Source: an uncultured Spirochaetales bacterium (GTDB lineage: Bacteria > Spirochaetota > Spirochaetia > Sphaerochaetales > Sphaerochaetaceae). Taken from it: 64,000 nt of DNA. Of the stretch, positions 9,203 through 18,996 are shown one piece after another. The stretch is from contig CASFTW010000003.1 in the NCBI GenBank assembly GCA_949297785.1, positions 56,542 through 120,541 of the forward strand, read 5' to 3'. Every line of letters begins with the position of its first letter. Position 1 is the first letter of the stretch. The position numbers and the translations under genes are program-made. The notes under the pieces are model-generated. The model was not told the DNA's origin and did not search any database. It saw only the letters and a program-made list of their open reading frames with translations.

Positions 9203-10696
9203 TTACAGATACATAGCAGAAAGACGAAGCAGTTCTTCCTGGTTTGTATTCTTTGTCTCGACAATCCCTGCCAGCCTGTGGTTGGACATGACAGCTATTC
9301 TGTTCGTTATGCCGAGGATTTCCGGCATCTCGGAACTTACCACTATTATTGTCTTTCCGTTTTTTGCCATCTCTATGATGAGCTGGTATATTTCGTACTT
9401 GGCACCTACATCGATACCTCTGGTGGGTTCGTCGAGCAGGAATACGTTCGGTTCCCTTTCCAGCCATTTGCCGATGATGACTTTCTGCTGGTTTCCGCCG
9501 GAGAGTGCAGTGATCAGCTCATCGCATGAGACACATTTTGTTCTCATTGTCCTGATCTGCCGGTTTGCCGCGTCGGTCATCAGCTTCATATTGAGAACAC
9601 CACGCTGTCTGTAGCTGGGAAGGTTCGTGATCACCGTGTTGAACTTGATGGTGTCCTTGCCGAACATTCCGTTGAGCTTTCTCTCTTCAGTGACAAGAGC
9701 GAAATCATAATCCATTGCATCCTTTGAGGATCTGAATCTCAAAGGCCTGCCGTCAAGTATGAGACGTCCTGATGCGATTGTGCGTATGCCGAACATCGAT
9801 TCAAGCAGTTCGCTGCGGCCCGCACCGACAAGTCCGTACAGTCCGAAGATCTCACCCTTGCGCACGGTGAAGGAAATGTCTTCGAGTTTCGGATCGAACT
9901 TCGTGGTCAGGTGGCTCACTTCCAGATAGTCCTTGCCGGGAACGTTGTCGACCGGAGGAAAGCGGTTGTCAAGCGAGCGTCCGACCATTGCCGAGATCAG
10001 CTCATTCATGTTCGTCTCTTTCGTATTCTTGGTCATGATGAGCTTTCCGTCCCTGAGGACTGATACGGCATCGCAGATTTCAAACACCTCATCCATCTTG
10101 TGGGAGATGTACATGAAGGATACTCCCTTTGCCTTGAGATCATTGACGATCGAGAAGAGTTTTTTGACTTCTCTTTCAGTCAGGGATGAGGTGGGCTCAT
10201 CAAGTACGATTATCTTTGCATTGTAGCTCACAGCTTTCGCGATTTCGACCATCTGGCGCTGTGATACCGACATCGTCCTCATGATGGTGCCGGGGTTTAC
10301 GTTCATATTCAGGGATGCGAACAGCTTGTTCGCCTCGCTGAGCATCTTGTTTTCATCAACAATTCCGCCGCGGGTGGGGTAGCGGCCAAGGAACAGATTG
10401 TCGGTGACAGATCTGTCCAGACACTGGTTCAGTTCCTGATGAACCATGGCAACTCCGTTTTCCAGAGCCTCTTTCGGACTCTTGAAGTTGATCTGCCGTC
10501 CGTCGAAAATAAACTGACCTTCATCCTTTGCATAGATTCCGAACAGGCATTTCATCATCGTGGATTTGCCTGCACCGTTCTCACCCATCAGGCCGAGTAC
10601 CGAACCTTTTTCCAGCGTGAGATTGATACCGTCCAGAACCTTGTTTTTTGCAAAAGACTTGGAAAGATTCTTTATTTCTAGAATTGTGTTATCCAT
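9203..10696 (-). CDS. mglA: galactose/methyl-galactoside ABC transporter ATPase (two ABC domains)
   Basis: A 497-residue tandem ATPase that powers MglC. Domain 1 (about 5-240) has Walker A GENGAGKST (38-46), a modified signature MSVSQRQMVEI and Walker B IIVLDEPTSSL. Domain 2 (about 255-497) has a degenerate Walker A, GLVGAGRSE, the intact signature LSGGNQQKV and Walker B FLLDEPTRGID. The degenerate second nucleotide site is normal for the MglA/RbsA family. It lies between mglB and mglC in the usual gene order, but a terminator-like hairpin separates it from mglB, so it is probably made at a lower level than the binding protein. Confidence 0.95.
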   Translation of the reverse strand: MDNTILEIKNLSKSFAKNKVLDGINLTLEKGSVLGLMGENGAGKSTMMKCLFGIYAKDEGQFIFDGRQINFKSPKEALENGVAMVHQELNQCLDRSVTDNLFLGRYPTRGGIVDENKMLSEANKLFASLNMNVNPGTIMRTMSVSQRQMVEIAKAVSYNAKIIVLDEPTSSLTEREVKKLFSIVNDLKAKGVSFMYISHKMDEVFEICDAVSVLRDGKLIMTKNTKETNMNELISAMVGRSLDNRFPPVDNVPGKDYLEVSHLTTKFDPKLEDISFTVRKGEIFGLYGLVGAGRSELLESMFGIRTIASGRLILDGRPLRFRSSKDAMDYDFALVTEERKLNGMFGKDTIKFNTVITNLPSYRQRGVLNMKLMTDAANRQIRTMRTKCVSCDELITALSGGNQQKVIIGKWLEREPNVFLLDEPTRGIDVGAKYEIYQLIIEMAKNGKTIIVVSSEMPEILGITNRIAVMSNHRLAGIVETKNTNQEELLRLSAMYL

Positions 10697-10730
10697 AAGC
10701 TTCTTTCTTTCCGTGTAATATATGCTGTAT

Positions 10731-10767
10731 TAAAACAAGCATGTGAAAGGAAGGACCTTCCACATGC
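10731..10767 (-). terminator. intra-operon terminator between mglB and mglA
   Basis: On the minus strand GCATGT...ACATGC encloses a second stem, GGAAGG/CCTTCC, and is followed by TTGTTTTAAT. This is a rho-independent terminator shape placed just after mglB and about 35 bases before the mglA start. Partial termination here would give more binding protein than ATPase. Confidence 0.7.
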
Positions 10768-10803
10768 TCATTACTTCTGATCAATTATGTGAGAAAGATC
10801 TCA

Positions 10804-12063
<1,260 letters not shown>

Positions 12064-12154
12064 TTATATTGCACCATGGAAAAGGAGAGAAATCAAATAT
12101 TTTTTTGTGAAGTTCTGATGATTGCCCCGAAAGTTTGTGAGAAAAAGACAGAAC

Positions 12155-13069
12155 TCAGGCCTGTGTCACATCGTTGTGTCCTTCAGCGACGATTTTCTCA
12201 ATCGGAGTGAAGCCTTCTCCGAGGACATGATGGGTATCCTGGATGATGAGGAAAGCCTTGTCGTCAAGCTCATGGATCGTGCGTGTCAGTTTTGAGATGC
12301 TCTGGTTCGGCACGACCGTCATCAGCATCGGTCTGTCTTCATTCGTATACAGCCCCTTTGCCGAGATCACGGTTCCGCTTCTGTCCATATCCCTGATAAT
12401 GAAGTCGCCGATCTCCTTTGTCTTCGAGCTGATTATATAAACCGTCTTGGCATATCCGGTTCCCATTGAAAGCACGACCTTGTCAATGACGACCGATGTT
12501 ATGAAGACGACAACGATCGCATACAGAGCGCTTTCAATATTGAATATGAAGGCGGATGCAACAATGATGAGGGCATCGACTATCATGAGGCTTGTACCGG
12601 GTGAGATGTGGGCATAGCGGGAGATTATGAGTGCAAGAATGTCAGTTCCGCCTGTGTTTGATCCCGACTTCATTACAAGACCTATGCCGAATCCTGCAAG
12701 TACTCCGCCGTAAAGACAGCTGAGCCACAGGGACATGTCCTTTGAGTAGTCGAGAATGCCGTCGTAGCCGAAGATCTGACACCACATGGAGGTGAAAAAA
12801 GAGAGAAGGAGTGTCCCCACAAGGCTCTTCACGCCGTACATTTTCCCGAAGAGCTTTATGCCCAATATGAATATGGGCAGAGACAGGACGAAAATCGAGA
12901 GACCGACGTCAAGACCGAGCGTGTGGTACAGCAGCGTTCCGATACCGCTGACCCCGCCCGGTGCGATCTGTGCCGGGTTCGTGAAGAGAGCGATGCTCAG
13001 TGCAGTGACTGCGCTTCCCGCAGTTATATATCCGTAATCTATTATTGTCCGTTTAAGCTGTTTTTCCAT
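12155..13069 (-). CDS. YitT family membrane protein
   Basis: A 304-residue protein with about five N-terminal membrane segments (16-36, 54-70, 78-97, 110-130, 150-195) and a C-terminal soluble DUF2179-type domain (about 215-290). Family hallmarks are NPAQIAPGGVSGIGTLLY and SGSNTGGTDILALIIS. YitT proteins are widespread and of unknown function; some are proposed to be transporters. It starts 12 bases after the LOG gene and is probably co-transcribed with it. Its stop lies about 140 bases from the mglB start. Confidence 0.88.
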   Translation of the reverse strand: MEKQLKRTIIDYGYITAGSAVTALSIALFTNPAQIAPGGVSGIGTLLYHTLGLDVGLSIFVLSLPIFILGIKLFGKMYGVKSLVGTLLLSFFTSMWCQIFGYDGILDYSKDMSLWLSCLYGGVLAGFGIGLVMKSGSNTGGTDILALIISRYAHISPGTSLMIVDALIIVASAFIFNIESALYAIVVVFITSVVIDKVVLSMGTGYAKTVYIISSKTKEIGDFIIRDMDRSGTVISAKGLYTNEDRPMLMTVVPNQSISKLTRTIHELDDKAFLIIQDTHHVLGEGFTPIEKIVAEGHNDVTQA

Positions 13070-13081
13070 AGGTCAGTTCCG

Positions 13082-13663
13082 TTAATCCTTTATTTTCCCG
13101 GGAAGGGTTATCTCATCCTGAGTGATCTTTACGATAAGCTCATCAAGAGAGGAGGCGACAATCAGGGAGTTCAGCACTTCGCTGCTCATCAGTCCTTCTT
13201 TCGCGATTTTTTCCATGAAACTGACAAGCGGGGTATAGAAACCGTTCACATTGTAAAGGGCGACATTCTTGCGGTGAAAGCCGATCTGCTTCCATGTGAA
13301 GATTTCGAAAAACTCTTCCAGTGTTCCGATTCCGCCCGGCAGAACTATGAATGCATCTGAAAGCGAGTACATTTTCTCTTTTCTTTCATGCATCGTTTCC
13401 ACGATATACAGTTCACTCTGGATTTCCTTCAGCCGGACTTCCGGCCTGTTGAAGACTTCGGGAAGGACACCTATTACATGGCCTCCGGCCTTGTAGCACG
13501 CCTCGGCGGCATCCGCCATGATTCCCCTGGCGCCTCCGCCGTACACGAGGGAGATATTTTCCCGTGCGAGTCTTTTTCCGAGCTCGGAGGCTGCCTGCGA
13601 ATATATTGCATCATGCGGTTTCGATGATGCACAGAAAACTGCTGCTGATTTTATTTTTGACAT
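13082..13663 (-). CDS. LOG family protein (cytokinin riboside 5'-monophosphate phosphoribohydrolase type)
   Basis: A 193-residue Rossmann protein with the LOG signatures PGGIGTLEEFFE and GGGARGIMADAAE. LOG enzymes release a base from nucleoside 5'-monophosphates; the bacterial substrate is often unclear. I place the start at 13663 (MSKIKSAAVFCASS), because the upstream in-frame sequence does not look protein-like and the family begins here. There is no Shine-Dalgarno sequence. Instead a 16-bp palindrome that contains a -10-like TATCAT lies 8 bases upstream. YitT follows 12 bases downstream. Confidence 0.85.
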   Translation of the reverse strand: MSKIKSAAVFCASSKPHDAIYSQAASELGKRLARENISLVYGGGARGIMADAAEACYKAGGHVIGVLPEVFNRPEVRLKEIQSELYIVETMHERKEKMYSLSDAFIVLPGGIGTLEEFFEIFTWKQIGFHRKNVALYNVNGFYTPLVSFMEKIAKEGLMSSEVLNSLIVASSLDELIVKITQDEITLPGKIKD

Positions 13664-13671
13664 GGAAATGA

Positions 13672-13687
13672 TGTTATCATGATAACA
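13672..13687. promoter_or_regulatory. 16-bp palindrome TGTTAT-CATG-ATAACA, candidate operator
   Basis: A perfect 16-bp palindrome just upstream of the LOG start. Read on the minus strand it contains TGTTATCAT, an extended -10 shape. The same arms, TGTTAT-4-ATAACA, recur at 43915-43930 in front of the tyrosine-phenol-lyase-like gene, so both may bind one regulator. Confidence 0.4.
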
Positions 13688-13824
13688 GAATTTGGAAAAC
13701 AGGGGTTGTGAAACGGGAAAAGTACCGGCAGCAGACTTTGATGTGAGGAAGAAAACATGTAAGGTGATCTGACTGTCTTTTTCCATCCTGACAGCCAGGA
13801 TTTTCAATATTTCGCATTTTTCAC

Positions 13825-13853
13825 TTGTTCTAGCCTGATTTGTTCTCTATAAT
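13825..13853 (+). promoter_or_regulatory. sigma70-type promoter of the outer-membrane protein gene
   Basis: TTGTTC (13825-13830), a 17-base spacer and a perfect TATAAT (13848-13853) predict a transcript start near 13860. That is exactly the first base of the long helix in the following leader. Confidence 0.75.
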
Positions 13854-13859
13854 TTCATT

Positions 13860-13965
13860 AAAGATTCAAGGACGGAATCTGGGTTTCCGCCATTATGGAC
13901 AGCTTTTCCATCATGACGGAGAGGCGGTGCCTGTTGGGGGTGCCTTAAATCTTTGGAAAGGAGAG
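13860..13965 (+). ncRNA. structured 5' leader, possible cis-regulatory RNA
   Basis: Bases 13860-13871 pair with 13943-13954 (11 of 12 positions), closing a domain of 71 bases. Inside are a hairpin CGGAA-7-TTCCG (13873-13889), a hairpin ATGGA-7-TCCAT (13895-13911), and a competing pairing of CCGCC (13887-13891) with GGCGG (13923-13927). The last cannot form together with the first hairpin. The ribosome site GGAAAGGAGAG (13955-13965) follows the closing helix at once. I could not match it to a riboswitch class I know. Confidence 0.45.
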
Positions 13966-13994
13966 ACCGCATTGAATTTGCGGCAATAAATGTT

Positions 13995-15008
13995 ATGAAG
14001 AATAAAAGAATTCTTATGATCGCAGCTCTTCTGATTGCATTGGCTCTTCCTCTGTTTGCCGTTCAGGCAACGGTTGACTGGCAGTGGGAGATGAATGATC
14101 CTGATGTTCAGTATTTCAGATATCAGCTTGATTCTGAGTCTGAAGACGGATGGACGGTTGTCCCTGCAGATGTGCTGAGCTATTCACAGTCCGGTCTTGA
14201 CGGCAGCAGGAGTTATACTCTTTATCTCCAGCAGTCCTATGACGGTATCAACTGGTCAGCAAGCGCCAGCGCTGCTTCAGAACCTGCTGTTCCGTCTGAA
14301 GCTGAATTTGCTGCAGAGCCTGTTGTAACGGAGGAAGCAGCTGAGGCTCCTGTTGTGGAGGAAGTTATTCCTGTGGAAGAGGAGACAGTGGAAGTTGAAG
14401 AGGCTGTAGTTCCCGAGACAGAAGAACCGGTTGAGATCGCGCCTGTCGCTCCTGCTGCAGTTGCAGAGGATGAGGGCACATTCAAGTTCACACTCGGTTT
14501 TGCCGGCGGTATCGGAATGGGAATCAATAATGATCTTGATCTTGATGCAAGACTTTCCCTCCAGCTCGGTTTTGAGGACATCGTGGCATCCGACGTGCTC
14601 GGATTCGACATAAGGCTCAATATCGGTGCGGTTGCAGATCCTGTATTCGGTGCAGATGAGATCTTCGACAACATCTTCAAGCTTGACAGGTACAGAAAGT
14701 CACTTTATGCAGACCTTCTTATCGGTGGCAATGTGAAGTTCGGTTCCGCACAGCTTTATCTCGGACTTGGCGGTGAGTTCGTCGCTGATTACGGTCACAA
14801 TGCAGACAGGGCACTCTTTGATGCCGGAAACTTCAACTTCAATGTCGTCCCGACAGCTCTGCTCGGACTCAGATACAATGTCGCCGACTGGTTCTATATC
14901 GGTCTTGAAGGACAGTATATCCTCGATATGGACTACAACAGCGATGATATCGTCGATTCCATGATCCACACGGTTGTTCCGCGTCTCATGTTCGGTTTCT
15001 CATTCTGA
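13995..15008 (+). CDS. outer-membrane beta-barrel protein with Pro/Glu/Val-rich linker
   Basis: A 337-residue protein: signal peptide (1-22, ending LFAVQA); an N-terminal beta domain of about 70 residues (DWQWEMNDPDVQYFRYQLD), FnIII-like; an acidic linker of about 80 residues rich in Ala, Pro, Glu and Val; and a C-terminal barrel (about 160-337) ending in Phe (MFGFSF), as BAM substrates do. The linker could cross the peptidoglycan. The best start is ATG 13995, from which the signal peptide begins MKNKRILMI. The Shine-Dalgarno at 13955-13965 is about 30 bases upstream and better placed for TTG 13972, which opens a five-codon frame ending at 13989, so coupled re-initiation is possible. Confidence 0.75.
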   Translation: MKNKRILMIAALLIALALPLFAVQATVDWQWEMNDPDVQYFRYQLDSESEDGWTVVPADVLSYSQSGLDGSRSYTLYLQQSYDGINWSASASAASEPAVPSEAEFAAEPVVTEEAAEAPVVEEVIPVEEETVEVEEAVVPETEEPVEIAPVAPAAVAEDEGTFKFTLGFAGGIGMGINNDLDLDARLSLQLGFEDIVASDVLGFDIRLNIGAVADPVFGADEIFDNIFKLDRYRKSLYADLLIGGNVKFGSAQLYLGLGGEFVADYGHNADRALFDAGNFNFNVVPTALLGLRYNVADWFYIGLEGQYILDMDYNSDDIVDSMIHTVVPRLMFGFSF

Positions 15009-15030
15009 GAAATCATGGATTCATGATGAA

Positions 15031-15057
15031 GGGAGGTTCGCCTCCCTCTTTTTTTTC
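15031..15057 (+). terminator. rho-independent terminator with UUCG loop
   Basis: GGGAGG-TTCG-CCTCCC followed by TCTTTTTTTT, 22 bases after the outer-membrane protein stop. Confidence 0.93.
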
Positions 15058-15119
15058 TTGAACAACAGCTGTGTTTGACATTACTATTGTTTCTGACGCT
15101 AAAAGGAGAATTTCAGCTG

Positions 15120-15884
15120 ATGAAAGATGGCCGGGCACAGGAGTGTGTCGACTATATAAGATTTACGATGGAGCTCGAGGGTGCAGAGCTCAGTGACAGT
15201 GATGAGAAAATCCTGTTTGATATCCTCACTGATGAATGCAGTGCCACAGAAGCGGTGGCTTCTTTTATCCGCGATAACGGTCTGGCTGTCAGTTATGAGA
15301 GCGGCTATGACGAACTTGAGAACTATCCGGGCACTAAGTGTCTCGTAAATTATTTTAACATAAGGGATAAATCTCGCCTGAGACAGATTGAGCATTTTCT
15401 TGTCAATGTCCGTACTGCCGGACTGTTTGCACATCCTCTCAAAGGAGCTCTCACTTTCAGCTTCCTCAGGGAAATACACAGTACTCTTTTCGGTGATATC
15501 TATCCTTCAGCCGGACAGCTCAGGCAGAGTGAGGCAAGCAAGAGAAGGGATTTCTGCCGCCCTGAGTATATCGAGAAATACGCGGAAGATATTTTCTCAA
15601 AGCTTTCAAGGGATGAGTATCTGAAGAAAGTCGGTGATATTGATGATTTTTCCAATGACCTTGCTTTCTATATGGGTGAAGCGGAAGCCCTTCATCCTTT
15701 CAGGGACGGTAACGGAAGAGCTATCCGCTTCTTTTTCAACCGGCTTGTACAGGATGCCGGATATTTCCTCAACTGGAGAGATGCCGATCCCGACCGCATG
15801 CTGGAAGCCAGCATAGCCGCCATAGACGGCGATTATCAGGCACTCGTGGACGTTCTTGAGGAGATTCTGGAAAAGAGGGATTAG
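15120..15884 (+). CDS. Fic domain protein (likely AMPylase) with N-terminal inhibitory motif
   Basis: A 254-residue Fic protein. The catalytic loop HPFRDGNGRAIR (192-203) fits the HxFx(D/E)GNGRxxR motif that transfers AMP or another nucleotide moiety to a target hydroxyl. At 16-21 the sequence TMELEG fits the (S/T)xxxE(G/N) inhibitory helix whose Glu blocks ATP binding. Placed before the Fic core, this makes it a class II, self-inhibited Fic. AAGGAG at 15102 supports ATG 15120. The TTGACA at 15075 looks like the -35 box rather than coding sequence. No separate antitoxin gene is adjacent. Its 3' end overlaps the next, convergent gene by four bases. Confidence 0.9.
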   Translation: MKDGRAQECVDYIRFTMELEGAELSDSDEKILFDILTDECSATEAVASFIRDNGLAVSYESGYDELENYPGTKCLVNYFNIRDKSRLRQIEHFLVNVRTAGLFAHPLKGALTFSFLREIHSTLFGDIYPSAGQLRQSEASKRRDFCRPEYIEKYAEDIFSKLSRDEYLKKVGDIDDFSNDLAFYMGEAEALHPFRDGNGRAIRFFFNRLVQDAGYFLNWRDADPDRMLEASIAAIDGDYQALVDVLEEILEKRD

Positions 15885-16468
15885 AGTAGGGCGTCAAGCT
15901 TTTCTTTTGCATCCCTGAGTGTATCTTCGTACTGCTTTGCAAGCTGATCCAGATTCTGTTGTGCGATCTTGAGAAATTCAGGATCGTTTTCGGCAGACAG
16001 CGGTACATCCTGCCCGTATTTCTCCTTCAGCTGTGCGGCCTTCTGCTCAAGCATGGGAGCAAAATGCTGTTTCAGCTGTTCCACAAGCTGTTTTCTGTGC
16101 TGAGGATACTGTCTCAGGAATGAGACGATCTGGTTCATGAGAGCCGTCACATCTTCATTGCCTTTGCTTACAAGTGAGGCAAGAGACAGAAGTTTCTCAT
16201 AGCGGTTTGTCACATCCTCTTCCGTACTCAGCGTTATATTCTGCATGAGACTGAGCTTTATTCCTTCTTTTGCGGCATTCCGGTCTTCAATTGCGGCATA
16301 CTGCTTTTCAAGATCGGAGACGGTCATCTGCTCATCACCGTTGAGGAAGCTTCCGGCAAGACTTCTTGCCTTTCTCATGTTTTCCTCTTTTCTGAGCTTG
16401 TCCCGGTCAACTTCTATGTTTTCTGTTTTCTCAAGGGCTATTTCCCATGCTGATCTGATTTTTGACAT
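15881..16468 (-). CDS. helical protein of unknown function
   Basis: A 195-residue hydrophilic protein with no signal peptide or membrane segment. It is almost wholly alpha-helical and charged; the N-terminus is MSKIRSAWEIALEKTENIEV, and coiled-coil-like helices occur around 45-75 and 135-190. GGAGG lies just upstream of the start. I do not recognise a named family, though similar short helical proteins are conserved in spirochaetes as far as I recall. It is convergent with the Fic gene, with a four-base overlap. It could be a structural or adaptor protein; nothing in the sequence shows catalysis. Confidence 0.65.
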   Translation of the reverse strand: MSKIRSAWEIALEKTENIEVDRDKLRKEENMRKARSLAGSFLNGDEQMTVSDLEKQYAAIEDRNAAKEGIKLSLMQNITLSTEEDVTNRYEKLLSLASLVSKGNEDVTALMNQIVSFLRQYPQHRKQLVEQLKQHFAPMLEQKAAQLKEKYGQDVPLSAENDPEFLKIAQQNLDQLAKQYEDTLRDAKEKLDALL

Positions 16469-16549
16469 TCATTTTCCTCCAAGAGAGAAAATAATTCATT
16501 TTCCATCTCTTAACAACAGAAAAAATTTGGTATATAAAATATCTTTGTC

Positions 16550-17185
16550 ATGCAAGATGAGATTATCTATATCCTGGACCTGTTCGGGACAATCATATTT
16601 GCAATAACCGGAGCCGTGAAGGGTGTCCGGCTGCGTCTTGATTTCCTCGGAGTCATTGTTTTTGCGATCACGGTGGGCTGTGCCGGCGGCATGATGAGAG
16701 ATGCGCTGCTGGGCATGACACCGGTTGCCGCATTCGTTGACAGTGCATATGTTGCGGCCTCGGCGCTTACAGGTCTTGTGGTATTCTTCACAGCTCCGAA
16801 ATTCGTAGGACGCTGGCGGGTCATTCTCTTCTGCGATGCCATAGGACTGGGAGTGTTCACTGCGATAGGAGTGGAAAAGGCCATGCTGCTTGATCTCGGT
16901 GTGGTCGGACAGGTTCTTTCCGGTGTGATAGGTGCTGTGGGAGGCGGCGTGCTGCGTGATGTGTTTTCAAAGGAAATACCATCAGTCCTCAATTCGGATT
17001 TCTATGCCACTGCATCAATCATAGGAGCCCTGATATACATCGTACTTGAGGAGATACCGGCAGTAAACGGCAATCTGTGTTTCATAATAGCCGCGGTATC
17101 GACGATTCTCATCCGCTCCTACGCAATTGACCATAACCTGAAACTTCCGGTTGCAAGAATGGCAGGCGAAGAGAAAAGAAGCTGA
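16550..17185 (+). CDS. TRIC-like cation channel (UPF0126/YadS family)
   Basis: A 211-residue inner-membrane protein with seven hydrophobic segments and an internal repeat. Each half carries a glycine-rich signature, GCAGGMMRDALLG (about 43-55) and GAVGGGVLRDVFS (about 127-139). This is the UPF0126 (YadS) family, bacterial relatives of trimeric intracellular cation channels, probably conducting K+. There is no ribosome site before ATG 16550; TATAAA/TAAAAT at 16533-16540 lies about ten bases upstream, so the mRNA leader is probably only a few bases long. Confidence 0.88.
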   Translation: MQDEIIYILDLFGTIIFAITGAVKGVRLRLDFLGVIVFAITVGCAGGMMRDALLGMTPVAAFVDSAYVAASALTGLVVFFTAPKFVGRWRVILFCDAIGLGVFTAIGVEKAMLLDLGVVGQVLSGVIGAVGGGVLRDVFSKEIPSVLNSDFYATASIIGALIYIVLEEIPAVNGNLCFIIAAVSTILIRSYAIDHNLKLPVARMAGEEKRS

Positions 17186-17261
17186 ACACTTTTGCCATTA
17201 AGGGAATAATTATTTGCTTCCTCTTGTCCAATGAAGACAATGTTGCTAATTTTCGGGTGTT

Positions 17262-18407
17262 ATGAATCAGATCACCGAACAGGTTTATTATATTGAGCCC
17301 TATGCCCAGACGCTGAATGCACATGTCGTGAAAGTTAGAGAGGATGGAATTGTCCTTGACAGGACCATTTTCTATCCTGAAGGCGGCGGGCAGGAAGGCG
17401 ACAGAGGACTCATCAACGGCGTGAGGGTTCTTGATACCCGGCTTATAGACGGGCAGATCGTTCATATCACGGAAAGCACAGAGCAATTCCGTGAAGGCTA
17501 TGAAGTGGAAACAGTCCTTGACTGGCCTCACCGCTGGCACTTGATGAAGGCCCATACCGCCCAGCATATGATATCCGGGACGATGTATGTGAAAGCCGGA
17601 ATAAACACTGTTGCCGTTCATATGTCAGATGAAATCATCACTGTCGAGACCGACCGCAGTGATATCCCGCTGGAGACCCTGTATCAGATTGAGAGTGCAG
17701 TCAATGAGGAAATAATAAACAACAGGGAAGTCTCTTCACTTGAAGTCAGCCACAGCGAGGCGGAAAGCCTCGGCCTGAGGCGCAGCATAAAGGTCAGCGG
17801 TGATGTCAGGCTCGTGCAGATCGAGAATGTTGATCTGATTGCCTGCGGCGGCATTCATGTAAGACGCACCGGCGAGATCGGCCGTATTTCATATGCGGGC
17901 AGCGAGACTATCCGTTCACATGTGAGGACAATCTGGTATTATTCCGCATCTTCCGTATCACATCAGAGAGAGGACAGGGAAATCGTGAATGAAGCAGGTG
18001 TTCTGCTTTCCAGCCGCGGAAGGAGCATCATTCCTGCACTTGAACGCCTTATACAGGAGAAGAACAGCCTCAAGGCTGAAGTGCGCAGCAGGGAAGAGAT
18101 GATCGCATCTCTTGTTCTTGCTGAAGGGAAGAATGTGTTCTTATCTCCTGTGGAACTTTCGGCATACCATAAGCTGTGCAGTGAAGGCCGTGTCTTCTTT
18201 GCCGTATATGAAAGGGAAGACGGTGTGAACTGGCTGCTATGCGGCTGTGCGGAACTCTTCAGCAGGTTCAGGGAAAGCCTTTTTCCTCTTTTCGCAATGA
18301 AAGGCGGCGGAAAAGGCATCATGTACCAGGGAAGCGCTTCATGCCGGGCTGACGAGCTTCTCAGTGCGGCACATGACATCATCATGGAGAGTGACAAGAA
18401 TGATTGA
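17262..18407 (+). CDS. AlaX-like alanyl-tRNA editing protein with DHHA1-type C-terminus
   Basis: A 381-residue protein resembling the editing half of AlaRS, which hydrolyses Ser- or Gly-tRNA-Ala in trans. It has the N-terminal beta domain with FYPEGGGQEGDRG (38-49), the zinc/catalytic HxxxH (H98, H102) and CxxxH (C195, H199, in ACGGIH). Residues about 250-381 include a coiled coil and a DHHA1-like domain with GGGKGIMYQGSA, so it is a long AlaX form. There is no ribosome site, and GCTAAT at 17245 may be the -10. The VTT membrane protein gene overlaps its 3' end by eight bases. Confidence 0.88.
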   Translation: MNQITEQVYYIEPYAQTLNAHVVKVREDGIVLDRTIFYPEGGGQEGDRGLINGVRVLDTRLIDGQIVHITESTEQFREGYEVETVLDWPHRWHLMKAHTAQHMISGTMYVKAGINTVAVHMSDEIITVETDRSDIPLETLYQIESAVNEEIINNREVSSLEVSHSEAESLGLRRSIKVSGDVRLVQIENVDLIACGGIHVRRTGEIGRISYAGSETIRSHVRTIWYYSASSVSHQREDREIVNEAGVLLSSRGRSIIPALERLIQEKNSLKAEVRSREEMIASLVLAEGKNVFLSPVELSAYHKLCSEGRVFFAVYEREDGVNWLLCGCAELFSRFRESLFPLFAMKGGGKGIMYQGSASCRADELLSAAHDIIMESDKND

Positions 18408-18996
18408 AAATACAGGCAACCGTAACCGCGCTGACGAGGCAAGGATAAACTGGCCGAAGGTCCTCACTGTCGGACTAATACCCATCATCCTGATATTCGC
18501 GGTATTCTTCCTGTTCGTAAAATATGTCGGAACAGATAATTATTCCTCTCTTGTCGATTATGTCGACGAGCATTTCGGCCTTCTTGGGATATTCCTTTAT
18601 GTATATATCGTCGATACGCTTATTCTTCCGCTGTCTCCGGATTTCGTCTTTCCGATAGTCGCCGGCATGCCATGGTATGAGGTGATTCCAACAATAGGCC
18701 TTGCGTCGGCATTCGGTGGGATGACAAGCTATCTTATCGGGCGGCTGCTCATAAAGGTGCCCGTCATCGACCGTCTTGCAGACAAGGCCAAGGACAAGTG
18801 GGGCAAGTACATAAACAAATACGGAATAGCCTTTGTCATACTCTCGACACTCACACCTATTCCGTTTTCCACTGTATGTGTTGCAGCCGGGGCTGTGAAA
18901 CTGAGCAGCAGGAAAGTTCTTCCCTGCTGCCTTTTCAGAATACTCAGAACCGGTATCTACTTCTTCCTTTTCAAGGCCGGCTTAGTATTCGCCTAG
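18400..18996 (+). CDS. VTT-domain membrane protein (SNARE-associated/YqaA type)
   Basis: A 198-residue membrane protein with a hydrophobic segment near 18-38 and a VTT/DedA-type core. The core includes PLSPDFVFPIVAGMPW, AFGGMTSYLIGRL and a C-terminal re-entrant helix with STLTPIPFSTVCVAAGA. Relatives act in membrane lipid scrambling or transport; the substrate here is unknown. GGAGAGTGACAAGA before 18400 supports this start over an upstream in-frame Met. It overlaps AlaX (eight bases) upstream and the 3' end of purB (26 bases, convergent) downstream. Confidence 0.8.
   Translation: MIENTGNRNRADEARINWPKVLTVGLIPIILIFAVFFLFVKYVGTDNYSSLVDYVDEHFGLLGIFLYVYIVDTLILPLSPDFVFPIVAGMPWYEVIPTIGLASAFGGMTSYLIGRLLIKVPVIDRLADKAKDKWGKYINKYGIAFVILSTLTPIPFSTVCVAAGAVKLSSRKVLPCCLFRILRTGIYFFLFKAGLVFA

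Larger units (their letters stand above)
13664..13994. other. 331-bp intergenic region: two promoters and a structured leader
   Basis: This gap between divergent genes holds no credible coding sequence. From left to right it contains the LOG palindrome (13672-13687), a strong plus-strand promoter (13825-13853) and an approximately 135-base leader before the outer-membrane protein. The leader is described separately. Confidence 0.7.

Noticed and set aside
8632..9216. 194-codon open frame on the plus strand opposite mglC
   Set aside because: It is antisense to the coiled-coil part of MglC, whose biased codons keep the opposite strand open. There is no ribosome site and no protein family features.
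13860..13965. Known riboswitch (TPP, SAM, glycine, cyclic-di-GMP, ZTP, fluoride)
   Set aside because: None of the core sequences I remember for these classes is present, although the overall shape is riboswitch-like.
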